A stretch of 64,000 nt of DNA from Melanopsichium pennsylvanicum (lineage: Eukaryota; Basidiomycota; Ustilaginomycetes; Ustilaginales): assembly GCA_900208305.1 (NCBI GenBank), contig OAPG01000015.1:310001-374000 (forward strand), in the 5' to 3' direction. A program made the position numbers and the translations under genes. A model generated the notes under the pieces. It ran no database searches, had not been told where the DNA came from, and saw only the letters and a program-made list of their open reading frames with translations. Below are positions 24,368 to 33,707 of the stretch, one piece after another (position 1 is the first letter of the stretch; every line of letters starts with the position of its first letter).

Positions 24368-24439
24368 AATGTCAGGGGTTCGAGCCCCCTATTGGGAGCC
24401 ATGAATGTCAGGGGTTCGAGCCCCCTATTGGGAGCCATC
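24368..24439 (+). repeat. 36-bp tandem duplication of a tRNA 3' half ending in CCA
   Basis: Two 36-bp copies (24368-24403 and 24404-24439) differ at one base. Each holds a variable-loop-like ATGTC, a perfect T-arm (AGGGG-TTCGAGC-CCCCT), a seven-base 3' acceptor strand ATTGGGA, the discriminator G and CCA. No matching 5' acceptor strand, D-arm or anticodon arm is visible nearby, so this is not an intact tRNA gene. Nuclear tRNA genes of fungi do not encode CCA, which suggests a copy made from mature tRNA, or coincidence. The body resembles elongator tRNAs such as tRNA-Lys, but this is uncertain. Confidence 0.6.
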
Positions 24440-24898
24440 GCCTTCAGTTTCTTCGCTTTGTCCGCATTCAGCTTTATTCGCCTCATGCCTTAATTCATCT
24501 GCCCATCTAATTCGGTCGGCGCAATATCTTCAACTATTAAACCAACTACAAGCGAAGAACCCTTCAGAAGATGATGGCCATGTGGAGTCCATGCCTTCTG
24601 CTTCACTTCTGCTGGCTTTTGCCTTACTCACTTGTCCCCATTTGTGATGGAGTGATTGTCATGCGCTCGGTCATGCACTGCTTTGCGAATGCCCAATTCC
24701 TCACTCAGCAGAACATTGGCTCGTCAACCTCGCGCTGGGTAGACCCTAAGAGTACCACGTCAAGATGACATTGCTTGCTCAAACTTGTACGTCGCCTGCT
24801 GGAACCCGCTCTCCTCAGCCAACGTGAGCTCTGTTGCTGAACAAGAGGCTGGTCATGCGTCTACGTCTTCAGTCTGATGTAGCAGATGCGAAACTCAA

Positions 24899-24907
24899 TA
24901 TATATAG
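24899..24907 (+). promoter_or_regulatory. TATA box of the SDR gene
   Basis: TATATATAG, 212 bp before the first ATG of the SDR gene. A transcription start near 24930 would give a leader of about 190 nt without any upstream ATG. Confidence 0.65.
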
Positions 24908-25118
24908 CTACTGAGAGCCTTGGTTGACTCGATTCGCAAGAGCCCGTTTGATCTGAAGCTCATCCTCGCTCCTTCACCTCTGTCTCACCCTTCTCCATAC
25001 ACCTTTGAGACACTTTACACACCATCTGACGACCCTCTCTCGTGCCCGAGCACCCCTCTATCGCAACATCGTCCGAATTCAATCTCTCATTGCGACCTCG
25101 CACAAGTTCTCCACCACC

Positions 25119-26063
25119 ATGTCCTCTCAGCAAAACGAACAAGTGATTACCGCCTACCCCAACTACTATCCCAAGGGACAGAAGCAGAACCTTCCTGGTG
25201 AGGACCAGTCGATGGACCCGCTTGCCGAACACCTCAAGGTCGAAAAGTGGGACAAGGACGGCAAACCTTACCTCGAAGAGTACAAGGGAACGGGCAAGCT
25301 TCAAGGCAAGTCGGCCATCATCACTGGCGGCGATAGCGGTATCGGTCGCTCTGTGGCTCTGTTCTTCGCTCGCGAGGGCGCCAACGTTACCATCGCCTAC
25401 CTTGCGGAAGAGCAGAAGGATGCAGATACCGTCGAGAAGCTCGTCTGCGAGGCTCCCATGGGTGCCAAAGAAATTCTCAAGGTTCCCAGCAACCTCGAGA
25501 CGGAATCCGATTGCAAAATGATTGTGGATAAGCACCTCGAAAAGTGGGGAACGATCGACATTGTCGTCAACAATGCATCCAAGCAGGTTGCGTGCAAGAA
25601 TTTTGAGGAGATCGACCTCAATGTCACAGAGAGTACGTTCAGGAGCAACGTTCTTGGTGCCTTTGCCCTGACCAAGTTCGCACTGCCTCACATGAAGCGT
25701 GGCTCTACCATAATTCAGTCCACCTCGGTGACCGCCTACAAGGGTAGCGCAGCTATGATCGACTACAGTTCCACCAAGGGCGCACTTGTCAGCTTTACCA
25801 GGAGTATGGCATTCCACCTCGCACCTAGAGGCATCAGGGTCAATGCAGTCGCTCCAGGGCCTGTCTACACGCCTTTGCAGCCGGCCAGCAGAAGCGAGGA
25901 AAACATGGAAGGCTGGGGAATCGGTGGCGTGCCTCTGCACGGCAGACCCGGTCAGCCTGCTGAGATGGGAGCGACTTATGTCTACTTGGCTGACGCAGGC
26001 GCCAGCAACATCATGACTGGACAGGTGCTTCACCTTTCTCACGGCAGCTGGTTCGGTTCTTAG
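25119..26063 (+). CDS. Short-chain dehydrogenase/reductase, YghA/glucose-ribitol dehydrogenase-like
   Basis: Single-exon gene for a 314-residue SDR oxidoreductase. The cofactor motif TGGDSGIG, the NNAS structural motif, the catalytic serine in STSVTAYKG and the YSSTK catalytic pair are all present. The PGPVYTPLQPA loop and the N-terminal extension before the Rossmann fold resemble bacterial YghA/YhdF and stress-induced fungal and plant homologues. NADP(H) and small carbonyl or sugar substrates are likely but cannot be fixed from sequence. The first ATG of the expected mRNA is 25119, with ACCACC directly before it. The frame stays open upstream to 24957, and its last 37 codons are Arg-rich with no acidic residue, resembling a mitochondrial presequence without an ATG. 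A strong TATA box suggests regulated expression. Confidence 0.93.
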   Translation: MSSQQNEQVITAYPNYYPKGQKQNLPGEDQSMDPLAEHLKVEKWDKDGKPYLEEYKGTGKLQGKSAIITGGDSGIGRSVALFFAREGANVTIAYLAEEQKDADTVEKLVCEAPMGAKEILKVPSNLETESDCKMIVDKHLEKWGTIDIVVNNASKQVACKNFEEIDLNVTESTFRSNVLGAFALTKFALPHMKRGSTIIQSTSVTAYKGSAAMIDYSSTKGALVSFTRSMAFHLAPRGIRVNAVAPGPVYTPLQPASRSEENMEGWGIGGVPLHGRPGQPAEMGATYVYLADAGASNIMTGQVLHLSHGSWFGS

Positions 26064-26813
26064 CGTTCTCGCAGCGGCCTACCATTCGGTTCGGATCGAA
26101 GCAAGCAAGCAAGCATTGATGAAATGCTTTGTATCTCGTTTGAAGTCGCATCCTGAAAATTTGCAATTGTTGTGGCAAGCATCTTTTTGTTTGATCCAAT
26201 GGTCGTGCTTGGTTCTGATGTCCTGAGAGGCTTCAACTGAAAGAGAGACTGTATACCCATGCTCTCCGTTTGCCACACTGCCAGAGCAAATCAAGGTTCT
26301 GTACAGTACGGTGGTGAGATATTTCTGAGCGTGTGTTGATTCGGTTGGTTGAGGCGGTGCGTGGGTCGTCGAATTTGAGTTTAGAGACCCTTCTTGATGG
26401 CGGCGAATTAGAGAATTGGAGCAAAGTGACACGCCACGGAAGCCTAACACGGCGAATCAGCTTAACTTGGCTGCGATTGCAGGTGCACGCTCCATCAACA
26501 AGTCTGTTGGTTCCGTATTTTTGGCATACTGGAAGCTTGATTCACTCTACCAACCACCGCCAACTTGGTCTGATAGCGTATCTCGCGCTTTGGCACTGCA
26601 CTGCGTCACTCGCAAAGTCAGCTACGATATCTTCATGGCGTCAAGATGCTTTCTTAGAGATTGAATTCGCCCAACTCTTTGAAACGGTACGGAGGACGAC
26701 AACGCGTGACTGTATAAGCGCATCGTCTTGGCACGCGTCAAACCATCGCACCTCGAACTCACGAGAGCCGTCATAAGCTTGGACAACAGGGCACACCTTT
26801 TGCGACAATCACA
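26064..26813. other. Spacer between SDR and SLC35C2-like genes
   Basis: Tandem spacer with the SDR 3' end and the promoter of the transporter. A short GCAAGCAAGCAAGC repeat lies near 26100. I see no gene. Confidence 0.6.
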
Positions 26814-28664
26814 ATGAACCTTCAACCGGCAGATACGAGGTCAATCGGCACCGACCGCTCCGTAGAATCTTCGGAATCGGACATCATCTTCTTTCCTACT
26901 GCTTCTTCAGCGCGCAATTCCAGCGATGCTGCTCTTAGCAAGCTCTCATCCGACACAATACGTGCCACCAAACCAAGTTCTAGCGCGCTGTCTCACCTGC
27001 GCGAACAAGTCGGCCAAGTTGGTGCCTATGACGCTGAAACTCAACCGCTAACGAGCAACAGCAATCGCAGCGGTCGTGCCAGCCCATATCACGACCTTCC
27101 ATCAGGTCTCTCCTCTGGCCAACGAACACCAGCTTCCCACTTTGACCCTGCAACCTACTGGCGACTGGCTGAACAAGCCTCACACATCCCCTCGACTCGC
27201 TATCTCGAGCGCCTTACAGGTGGAAACCTCTCTGAACGCCGAGATGCTTACTGGAAAGCTGCTGTCGTCAACGTCTTACTCATCCTCGCTTGGTACACCT
27301 TCTCCACCCTCATCTCGGTGTACAACAAGTGGATGTTCAGCACCGACAAGAAAAACTTTTCCTTTCCCCTTTTCGTCACGAGCTTCCACATGCTCATGCA
27401 GTTCATCCTATCCAGTTTTGCCATGAAGATCTTCCCGAACCTAGTTCCACGAAAACCAAATGGATCCACAAGTAGACCAAGCGGAATCGATTGGGCAAGC
27501 AAAGTCGTTCCATGCGCTCTGGCTACCGCACTCGACATCGGTCTGTCGAATACGAGTCTCAAAACCATCACGTTGACGTTTTACACCATGTGCAAGAGCA
27601 GCAATCTCGCCTTTGTCCTCTTCTTCGCCTTTCTGTTTGGTCTTGAAGTCATTCGTTGGAGTCTGATTGGGATCATTGCTCTCATCACTGTGGGTGTGGT
27701 GATGATGGTTGCGGCAGAAACCAAGTTTGTTCTGGTAGGAGCGGTACAGGTGCTCTCCGCAAGTGCATTGGGAGGTTTGAGGTGGGCATTGACCCAGATG
27801 TTACTGGACAGGGACGAGATGGGAATGAGCAATCCGATCGCCACCATCTTTTGGCTTGCCCCCGTAATGGGTGTAGCACTCATATCGCTTTCCGCCATCT
27901 TTGAATCTTGGCATACCATCTTTGGAAGCAAGAGTGGATACTTTGACACCTTGCCGCACTCGATGAAGACCATCGGACTGATTGGTGCACCAGGGATGCT
28001 AGCATTCGGGATGAATATGGCAGAATTCGCACTCATCAAAAGGACCAGTGTGGTTACGCTCAGTGTAGCAGGCATCTTTAAGGAAGTCTTGACCATAGCA
28101 TTGGCGAGCAGTGTATTCGGGGATGAATTAACGCCGATTAACATCACCGGATTGTGCGTGACCCTTGTTGGAATTGGACTGTACAACTTTTTAAAGTACA
28201 GGTTGATCACTAGAGGTGCAGATTCGGTTGGGCAAGAGATTGCAGGGTTGAACGAGTTGGGTGAGAGCATTCGTTCGAGGGCAAGCTCGATCTTTGCTAT
28301 TGGTCTTGGTTCGAATACGAGATCAGCACGAGCAGATGGCGCAGGGTACGAGCATGTAGCGGGCGGAGACGGGGACGACAACAGCTTACTCTTCGATGAA
28401 GAGCAGGAAAGGGGAAAAGGGCCGAAAAGGAAGAATACGGGAGAGAGTGACGCATTAGAACTAGACACTCAAAGAGTGAGTCAGGAAATTGTCTCCCGAC
28501 AGCTTTATGGCAAGACACCAATGACAGAAGAGGAGAGGGAAAGGGAGCGGGAAAGGTTACGAAAGATCGAAGAAGAAGCCGATTTGGATGGGTGGGGGAC
28601 AAGTGGTGAGACCATCACTGGACAAGGCTTGGTTGAAGAGCATCACCATTCGAGGTTGAGATAA
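26814..28664 (+). CDS. SLC35C2-like nucleotide-sugar/triose-phosphate-type transporter
   Basis: Single-exon gene for a 616-residue multi-pass membrane protein of the drug/metabolite transporter superfamily. The N-terminal 145 residues are Ser-rich and polar. The transport domain spans about residues 146-465, with about ten hydrophobic helices. It includes the family features NKWMFS after helix 1, the SNTSLKTITLTFYTMCKSS segment and ASALGGLRWALTQMLL. The order matches SLC35C2 and yeast Ymd8, Golgi/ERGIC proteins linked to GDP-fucose handling in animals. The substrate here is unknown. The C-terminal 150 residues are charged and end in an acidic and basic coiled-coil-like stretch. The start ATG is at 26814. 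Confidence 0.88.
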   Translation: MNLQPADTRSIGTDRSVESSESDIIFFPTASSARNSSDAALSKLSSDTIRATKPSSSALSHLREQVGQVGAYDAETQPLTSNSNRSGRASPYHDLPSGLSSGQRTPASHFDPATYWRLAEQASHIPSTRYLERLTGGNLSERRDAYWKAAVVNVLLILAWYTFSTLISVYNKWMFSTDKKNFSFPLFVTSFHMLMQFILSSFAMKIFPNLVPRKPNGSTSRPSGIDWASKVVPCALATALDIGLSNTSLKTITLTFYTMCKSSNLAFVLFFAFLFGLEVIRWSLIGIIALITVGVVMMVAAETKFVLVGAVQVLSASALGGLRWALTQMLLDRDEMGMSNPIATIFWLAPVMGVALISLSAIFESWHTIFGSKSGYFDTLPHSMKTIGLIGAPGMLAFGMNMAEFALIKRTSVVTLSVAGIFKEVLTIALASSVFGDELTPINITGLCVTLVGIGLYNFLKYRLITRGADSVGQEIAGLNELGESIRSRASSIFAIGLGSNTRSARADGAGYEHVAGGDGDDNSLLFDEEQERGKGPKRKNTGESDALELDTQRVSQEIVSRQLYGKTPMTEEERERERERLRKIEEEADLDGWGTSGETITGQGLVEEHHHSRLR

Positions 28665-29002
28665 GGTTGGGAATAATTCATCACACGCTTTCATGAAATC
28701 GCTTTCAGGGCTATCTCAACGGTCCTGCCGCACTCAAGGTTTTTTCACGCATGCGCTTATTTCGGAGTGCGATGCGATGTTGACATGACATCGGAGTCAG
28801 TGCAGTACTTTTGAGGTGAATTTCATAAGCCCTCTGTCAGTGCTTTGAGCCAGTGACATGCTTGAAAGCGTCGACGCCTCGGCCGGATGAGTTCTTCTGT
28901 GATTCAACCTAATCTACAAAGTTGAATGGGGGGGTATATTGAGCCTTGATAGCCTGAATGGTGATACATTGTCATACAATGGTGTCAAAAGTCTTTCCTC
29001 TA
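28665..29002. other. Convergent 3' spacer
   Basis: This holds the 3' ends of the transporter and MED31. A short G run lies near 28928. Nothing else is visible. Confidence 0.6.
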
Positions 29003-29443
29003 CTATGCCGCATTTCCCACTCCGTTGACAATCTCTCCCTCGCCTTCACCTGCATCTTCATCCGCATTCGTCAGAGCTTCGGGGTCCCTCCAAGTCGCCC
29101 AATGAGCCACTTGTCTACTCATCACTTCACCAACAAACCCAGCATCTCTGAGTGCCAACCTGAATTCCTCCTCATTCTGCAAAAGGTCCAAAAAGTGTAG
29201 CGCTTGTGGATACTGCAGGTACTTGACGTATTGAGGATGTCGAAAGTAGTCTAGATACTTGAGATAGCGCAGGAAGGCTGGAGAGGAGAGGACGCCAGAG
29301 AGAGCAAGGTGGTTGAGATAGTAGGGGTTCGCTAGGGATGATAAAAACTCGAGATCTCGTGAGAATTTGGTTTGGTTTTCTTGCCTCGTTTTCGATTCGT
29401 CCGGAGAGAACTCGTTTACTGGTGCTGGTTCGGTTGTTGTCAT
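29003..29443 (-). CDS. MED31: Mediator subunit Med31 (Soh1)
   Basis: Single-exon gene for a 146-residue protein. Residues about 25-110 are the conserved Med31 fold: LEFLSSLANPYYLNHLA, FLRYLKYLDYFRHPQYVKYL and ALHFLDLLQNEEFR-like segments. Med31 sits in the Mediator middle module, on a Med7 peptide, and contacts RNA polymerase II transcription initiation. The C-terminal tail is acidic and Glu/Gly-rich. The start is the ATG at 29443. The gene is divergent from GSH2, sharing 484 bp. Confidence 0.96.
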   Translation of the reverse strand: MTTTEPAPVNEFSPDESKTRQENQTKFSRDLEFLSSLANPYYLNHLALSGVLSSPAFLRYLKYLDYFRHPQYVKYLQYPQALHFLDLLQNEEEFRLALRDAGFVGEVMSRQVAHWATWRDPEALTNADEDAGEGEGEIVNGVGNAA

Positions 29444-29927
29444 GGTAGCAAGCGGTGGACAGCAAAAGTTGAGCTTGAGTCTGTGCGACGTAATAGGATG
29501 GTGCTCTTTTCTTGTGTCCGATTGGTTCGTAGAGAGAGTCGGGGTTCAGAGCACTTCTCACACTACTGAACAGCGGACGAGGGCGAAAAAGAGAGCTGAT
29601 GCTATACTGTATAAGAGCTTCAAATGTCTTTGATGCGCAAGAGAGTGATGATGATGGAGAGTGAGAAACGCAAAATCTCATGTATGCCTAAGTTACTTTG
29701 TGTCACTGAATTTGGTGCATGATCCGTGCATGAGTGATTTCTTTAAGTGTGTGATTTTCAGGGTCCTCGGAATTAAACCCAAAAGCATTTTGAGAAGATG
29801 CAAAACTCTCTGTGATGGCGCCATCCCATATAAATTGATTGTAAATTTACTACCATACTACACCTTTGCATCTTCCTCGTCATCCTTCATCTCTCACCAC
29901 AATCACTCGCATAAGCGGCACTCTATC
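29444..29927. promoter_or_regulatory. MED31/GSH2 divergent promoter region
   Basis: Both genes start at the edges of this 484-bp spacer. A TATAAA box at 29829-29834 serves GSH2; the likely start of transcription is about 30 bp downstream. This supports the GSH2 start at 29928 over upstream in-frame codons. Confidence 0.6.
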
Positions 29928-31610
29928 ATGTCATCCAACCCTGTGCTACCCAACCCTGTGCTACCCAACCCTGTGCTCCCGGCTTGGCCGCCAATCCTGT
30001 CTGATGATGCCAAGAACTATCTCTCTCATCAAGCAACAGACTTCGCCTTGGCTCAGGGCATCATCTACAGGCCCATTCCCATCAGCTCCTCCTCAGCTCC
30101 TCCAACAGACTCGGCCATTCATGCACCCTTCTCTCTTACACCCAGCCCCTTCCCTCGCAATCTGTTCAATCGCGCCCAAGCCATTCAATCTTCGTACGAC
30201 CTCTTGTACGCTCAAATTTCTTCCGATCACCAATTCCTCCAACGGGTCATCGGCGAAAGTGTTGTTCAGGTGGACGAGTTTCAGAAACAACTCTGGGACA
30301 TTTACACAGCTGTCAAGGATGATCTAGTTCAGCCGCTGAGCTTGGGTTTATTTAGGAGCGACTACTTGTTGCATGATGCGCACAGCGAAGGATTCAAAGA
30401 AGCCGAATTGGGAAGCAGGGGAGGTAAGCTCGAGCTCAAGCAGGTCGAATTCAACACCATTTCGGCCTCCTTCGGTGCACTCTGTACCAAGGTCAGTGGC
30501 TTGCACCGACACCTCGCCTCCACAACAGACTACCTCAACATCTACAACGGTCTCGAGAACCTAGACAACTTGCCTGTGAACCGCGCTCAAGAGGTACTCA
30601 TTGGGGGTCTCGCTGCGGCCCATGCTGCCTACCTCTCACAAAAATCCCTCTCCAAAGAAGCAGCAAAGAACGTGTACATCCTTTTCGTAGTCCAGGAGGG
30701 GGAAAGGAACGCTTTTGACCAACGTCCCCTCGAACACTCGCTTCAAACTCGAGGAATTCGAGTGCTTCGTCAGACGTTTGCCGAAATTGCCTCTCGCATT
30801 GTCCCTTTCTCTGCCGGGCCTGACCGTCAAAGAATGCTCTGCCTCTCACACCCGGTCTTAGGTAAATTCGAGATCAGTACTGTCTACTATCGTGCTGGAT
30901 ACGGACCATCCGACTATACCAGCACCCGCGATTGGCAAACCCGAAAGACGTTGGAACTGAGCGAGGCTATCAAGTGTCCTAGCATCGCGGTTCAACTTGC
31001 AGGTGCGAAGAAAGTGCAGCAGGTCTTGGCCGAACCTGATGAACTCGAACGTCTGCTCGACGTGCTTGGACAGAGTGGTAGTAGTGCTGAAACAGAATTG
31101 CGCGAGACATTTACCGATCTTTATCCACTCGACGATTCAGCGTTGGGTCAAAAAGGGTATCAACTCGCACTGACTCAACCACACAACTATGTGCTGAAAC
31201 CTCAGAGGGAAGGTGGTGGAAACAACGTTTATCGAAATGACATTCCTGGATTCCTCAAAGCGTTGGAAACCTCGTCAACCACACAGGCGGGTGCAGTGGC
31301 AAAGAGACAGGCATACATTCTCATGAGTCTCATCAAGCCTCCAAGTGGATTGGGCAACTACCTCGTCAAAGCGAACGTAGCCAAAGTAGCACAAGACCAA
31401 GGCAAAATGGGAGGAGCGGTATTGGCCAAAGATACAGTGAGCGAATTGGGCGTTTATGGTGCAGTCTTGTTCGAAAACAACGACAATCGATTGGTCAAAG
31501 TCAAACATCACGAATCAGGAGGATACTTGTTGAGAACAAAGGGTAGGGAGAGTGACGAAGGTGGTGTCGCTGTTGGATTTTCCGTCATTGACTCGCCTTT
31601 TCTGATCTAA
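29928..31610 (+). CDS. GSH2: Glutathione synthetase
   Basis: Single-exon gene for a 560-residue ATP-grasp enzyme that joins gamma-glutamylcysteine and glycine to form glutathione in the cytosol. Eukaryotic GSH2 hallmarks are present: EFNTISASFGAL, the YYRAGYGPSDY segment, the glycine-rich loop KPQREGGGNNVY from K424, and the C-terminal RTKGRESDEGGVA. The N-terminus carries three tandem copies of the pentapeptide NPVLP, from a 15-bp repeat (29937-29981). I chose the ATG at 29928 because a TATA box lies about 95 bp before it, so upstream in-frame codons are outside the mRNA. At 560 residues it is about 70 longer than the yeast enzyme. Confidence 0.96.
   Translation: MSSNPVLPNPVLPNPVLPAWPPILSDDAKNYLSHQATDFALAQGIIYRPIPISSSSAPPTDSAIHAPFSLTPSPFPRNLFNRAQAIQSSYDLLYAQISSDHQFLQRVIGESVVQVDEFQKQLWDIYTAVKDDLVQPLSLGLFRSDYLLHDAHSEGFKEAELGSRGGKLELKQVEFNTISASFGALCTKVSGLHRHLASTTDYLNIYNGLENLDNLPVNRAQEVLIGGLAAAHAAYLSQKSLSKEAAKNVYILFVVQEGERNAFDQRPLEHSLQTRGIRVLRQTFAEIASRIVPFSAGPDRQRMLCLSHPVLGKFEISTVYYRAGYGPSDYTSTRDWQTRKTLELSEAIKCPSIAVQLAGAKKVQQVLAEPDELERLLDVLGQSGSSAETELRETFTDLYPLDDSALGQKGYQLALTQPHNYVLKPQREGGGNNVYRNDIPGFLKALETSSTTQAGAVAKRQAYILMSLIKPPSGLGNYLVKANVAKVAQDQGKMGGAVLAKDTVSELGVYGAVLFENNDNRLVKVKHHESGGYLLRTKGRESDEGGVAVGFSVIDSPFLI
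29937..29981 (+). repeat. 15-bp tandem repeat, three copies, in GSH2
   Basis: Three copies of AACCCTGTGCTACCC; the third differs at the end. They encode three NPVLP units right after the start of glutathione synthetase. Confidence 0.95.
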
Positions 31611-31862
31611 CTTAGGTCGAAAAACAACCTCCATCAATCCCTCTTCAACACGATCGTAACACAGAACATGCCACCCAACTTGAACATGATCTAGCAAATG
31701 GGATTTGACAAAATTCCATCCGGCGACAAGCGAAAATGAAGATGTGAATAAATAAACAACCGAGAAAGAAAAAAGAGAAAAAAAAAAGAAAAGCGTGAGA
31801 TATATAGGTGACCATCAAGCTGTGCGATCAACAGGTGCGGTATTTCTGGGTCAAAGCTCCGT

Positions 31863-33707
31863 CTATCGCCAACTAGCACTGACCAACTTAGCAACGGTGT
31901 GCAACGCATGGTACTTGACATTAGCATCGGGATGACTCATGAGATCCATAATCCTTGCCTTACCACCTAGATCGCCTACCCTCTTTTTACCCTGTTCGAA
32001 AAAGTGGACAAACTTGCCCATATCGGAACATGCCACTGCCAACGTCGTGGGATCCTCACTCTCCTTCAACACTCGAACCAACTGCTTGAGCACTTTGCCA
32101 TCCTCGTCCACAAACTTGCATGCATTCTCCTTCCAAAACTCATCCAACTCGTGAACCGGACTCTCAAAAGTGAGCTGACCCGATTGCAGCTCGGAAAGAT
32201 ACTCATCCCACGTCGTCATGGTCTTGAGTCGTTCTGCGAGTTCGGTTTTGATGTACGAAAGATCATCGTCGATCTCCTCATCTGACCATTTGCGAGAGAG
32301 GAGGTTTTCGGACAAGATGAGTACTTTGCTTCCCAGCATGACCGGCGCGTTGGTGTCAGGTGCTTGGGCGAGAAGATTTCGGAAGGTGGCCACAGTGACA
32401 CGGGTGACTTTTTCCTTGACTGCATTGCGTGCCACGTCAGCGAGAAGTGGGATCAAGCCGAGCTTGACGTTAAGTTCAGAAGCGATATCCTTGTTGAAAG
32501 AGAGAAGCCAGAAGCAGAGGACGACTTGGTAGATAAGTTGAGTTCCAGCGCGGCTCGAGTTGATGGCCGTGTTTGCGCCGGCGACGAGAATGTTCGCGGA
32601 GCCGGAAGCAGTTTGACGGGAGGGGGAGGCGGAACCGGAGTTGGAGGGAGAGCTCGCTGAAGAGTTGAGAGAAGCGCCACCAGCGGGGACGTTGCTGAGC
32701 CGCAAGATGTGGGCTAGCTCGGAAAGGAAGCCTCGGTCAACGTCTTCCTGCTGTTGTTGCTGTTCACCGTCACCGTCACCGTCATCGTCGTGAGTGGCTT
32801 TGGCCTTGCCCAATGCTGATGGAGGAGCTTCGCCCATCCTGGCAACGTCGTATTCCCAAGCCTCCTCGCGGTACTTTTGAGTTCGAAGCAGAGCCTCGAG
32901 CAGTACGAGGGCGATCTCGGGTCCGTTGCCTTCCGCAAAATCAGGGGACATTCTACGGGAAGCGGGCGACGAGTTGTTAGCTCCGGACTGCTGCTGCTTT
33001 CCATTCCCGTTGGCTTCCGCCTTGGTGCTCGCAACTTTCAACAACGAAGACAAGAATGTCAGCAGTCTTGGCACCACCGATGGTGGTGGATTTGGCTGTT
33101 CCGAGTGTTGCGCCGAGAATACGAGCAACAATGTCAAGAACTGCGCCGACTTCATCTGTACAAAGTCATCGGGTACATCCAGCAGTTTGACAAAAGGCTT
33201 CCAAGGGAAACCGATTCCGTCCTGCTCCTCCTTTCCGTCGAGCGAGAGGAAGAGCTCCAACCTATCATCGCGATCAGAGAGCATATCGTCGATGAGCACG
33301 AGAATCTGTTGGAGGGTATCGGTGCGGCTGAGTTTTGACAGCAGGCGAAGGTATAGGGAGACGTAGTCCGGTCCATGCTGATCCAGCAAAGGGTCGAGCT
33401 TGGAACGATTCTGTCCAATGACGATGGCATCGACGGATTTGATCATCTTGAGCTCCTCGGCTGAAAGGAGGTCGGCGCGGTGATAGCCTTCCCACGGGAT
33501 GGGGCGCGCTCGAATGCGCTGTGTGATGTCTTGGATCCATTTGTTGGTGAGGTAGACGAGAGGCGGGGCTTCAACCGACGAGTTTTTGTTGTTGGAATTG
33601 TTGTTGGAATTGTTGTTGGAATTGTTGTTGGAATTGTTGTTGGAATTGTTGTTGGACTTGGGTTGACCATCGGAGCGTTGCTGCTGCGAGCTCGAAGAAG
33701 TCGACAT
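31863..33707 (-). CDS. VMA13: V-type proton ATPase subunit H
   Basis: Single-exon gene for a 614-residue cytosolic subunit of the V1 sector, which activates the assembled pump and blocks ATP hydrolysis by free V1. The N-terminal part (about residues 45-210) has the subunit-H helical repeats, for example WEGYHRADLLSAEELKMI. The C-terminal domain (about 480-614) has the family signature with WDEYLSELQSGQLTFESPVH, FWKENACKF and the final DPTTLAVACSDMGKFV region. It is longer than yeast Vma13 because of an Asn-Ser repeat at residues 18-40 and a Ser/Gly/Gln-rich insertion at about residues 235-375. The start is the ATG at 33707. The gene converges on GSH2 (252 bp). Confidence 0.95.
   Translation of the reverse strand: MSTSSSSQQQRSDGQPKSNNNSNNNSNNNSNNNSNNNSNNKNSSVEAPPLVYLTNKWIQDITQRIRARPIPWEGYHRADLLSAEELKMIKSVDAIVIGQNRSKLDPLLDQHGPDYVSLYLRLLSKLSRTDTLQQILVLIDDMLSDRDDRLELFLSLDGKEEQDGIGFPWKPFVKLLDVPDDFVQMKSAQFLTLLLVFSAQHSEQPNPPPSVVPRLLTFLSSLLKVASTKAEANGNGKQQQSGANNSSPASRRMSPDFAEGNGPEIALVLLEALLRTQKYREEAWEYDVARMGEAPPSALGKAKATHDDDGDGDGEQQQQQEDVDRGFLSELAHILRLSNVPAGGASLNSSASSPSNSGSASPSRQTASGSANILVAGANTAINSSRAGTQLIYQVVLCFWLLSFNKDIASELNVKLGLIPLLADVARNAVKEKVTRVTVATFRNLLAQAPDTNAPVMLGSKVLILSENLLSRKWSDEEIDDDLSYIKTELAERLKTMTTWDEYLSELQSGQLTFESPVHELDEFWKENACKFVDEDGKVLKQLVRVLKESEDPTTLAVACSDMGKFVHFFEQGKKRVGDLGGKARIMDLMSHPDANVKYHALHTVAKLVSASWR
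33586..33657 (-). repeat. 12-bp tandem repeat coding for NNNS units
   Basis: About six copies of a TTGTTGTTGGAA-type unit (plus strand), encoding repeated Asn-Asn-Asn-Ser near the N-terminus of the V-ATPase H subunit. Confidence 0.92.

Larger units (their letters stand above)
22409..25118. other. Intergenic spacer, 2.7 kb, with retroelement-like and tRNA-like traces
   Basis: This spacer separates the divergent GTPBP1-like and SDR genes. It holds an imperfect 22-bp tandem repeat (23421-23464), TACAGTA words near 23250-23270, a candidate solo LTR (24189-24351), a tandem duplicated tRNA 3' half (24368-24439) and a TATA box (24899-24907). I see no intact gene. Confidence 0.6.

Noticed and set aside
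24960..26042. 360-codon minus-strand frame opposite the SDR gene
   Set aside because: The plus strand has complete SDR motifs; the antisense frame is a codon-bias shadow.
29661..29927. Upstream extension of the GSH2 frame
   Set aside because: A TATA box lies inside it, so it should not be transcribed; composition is not coding-like.
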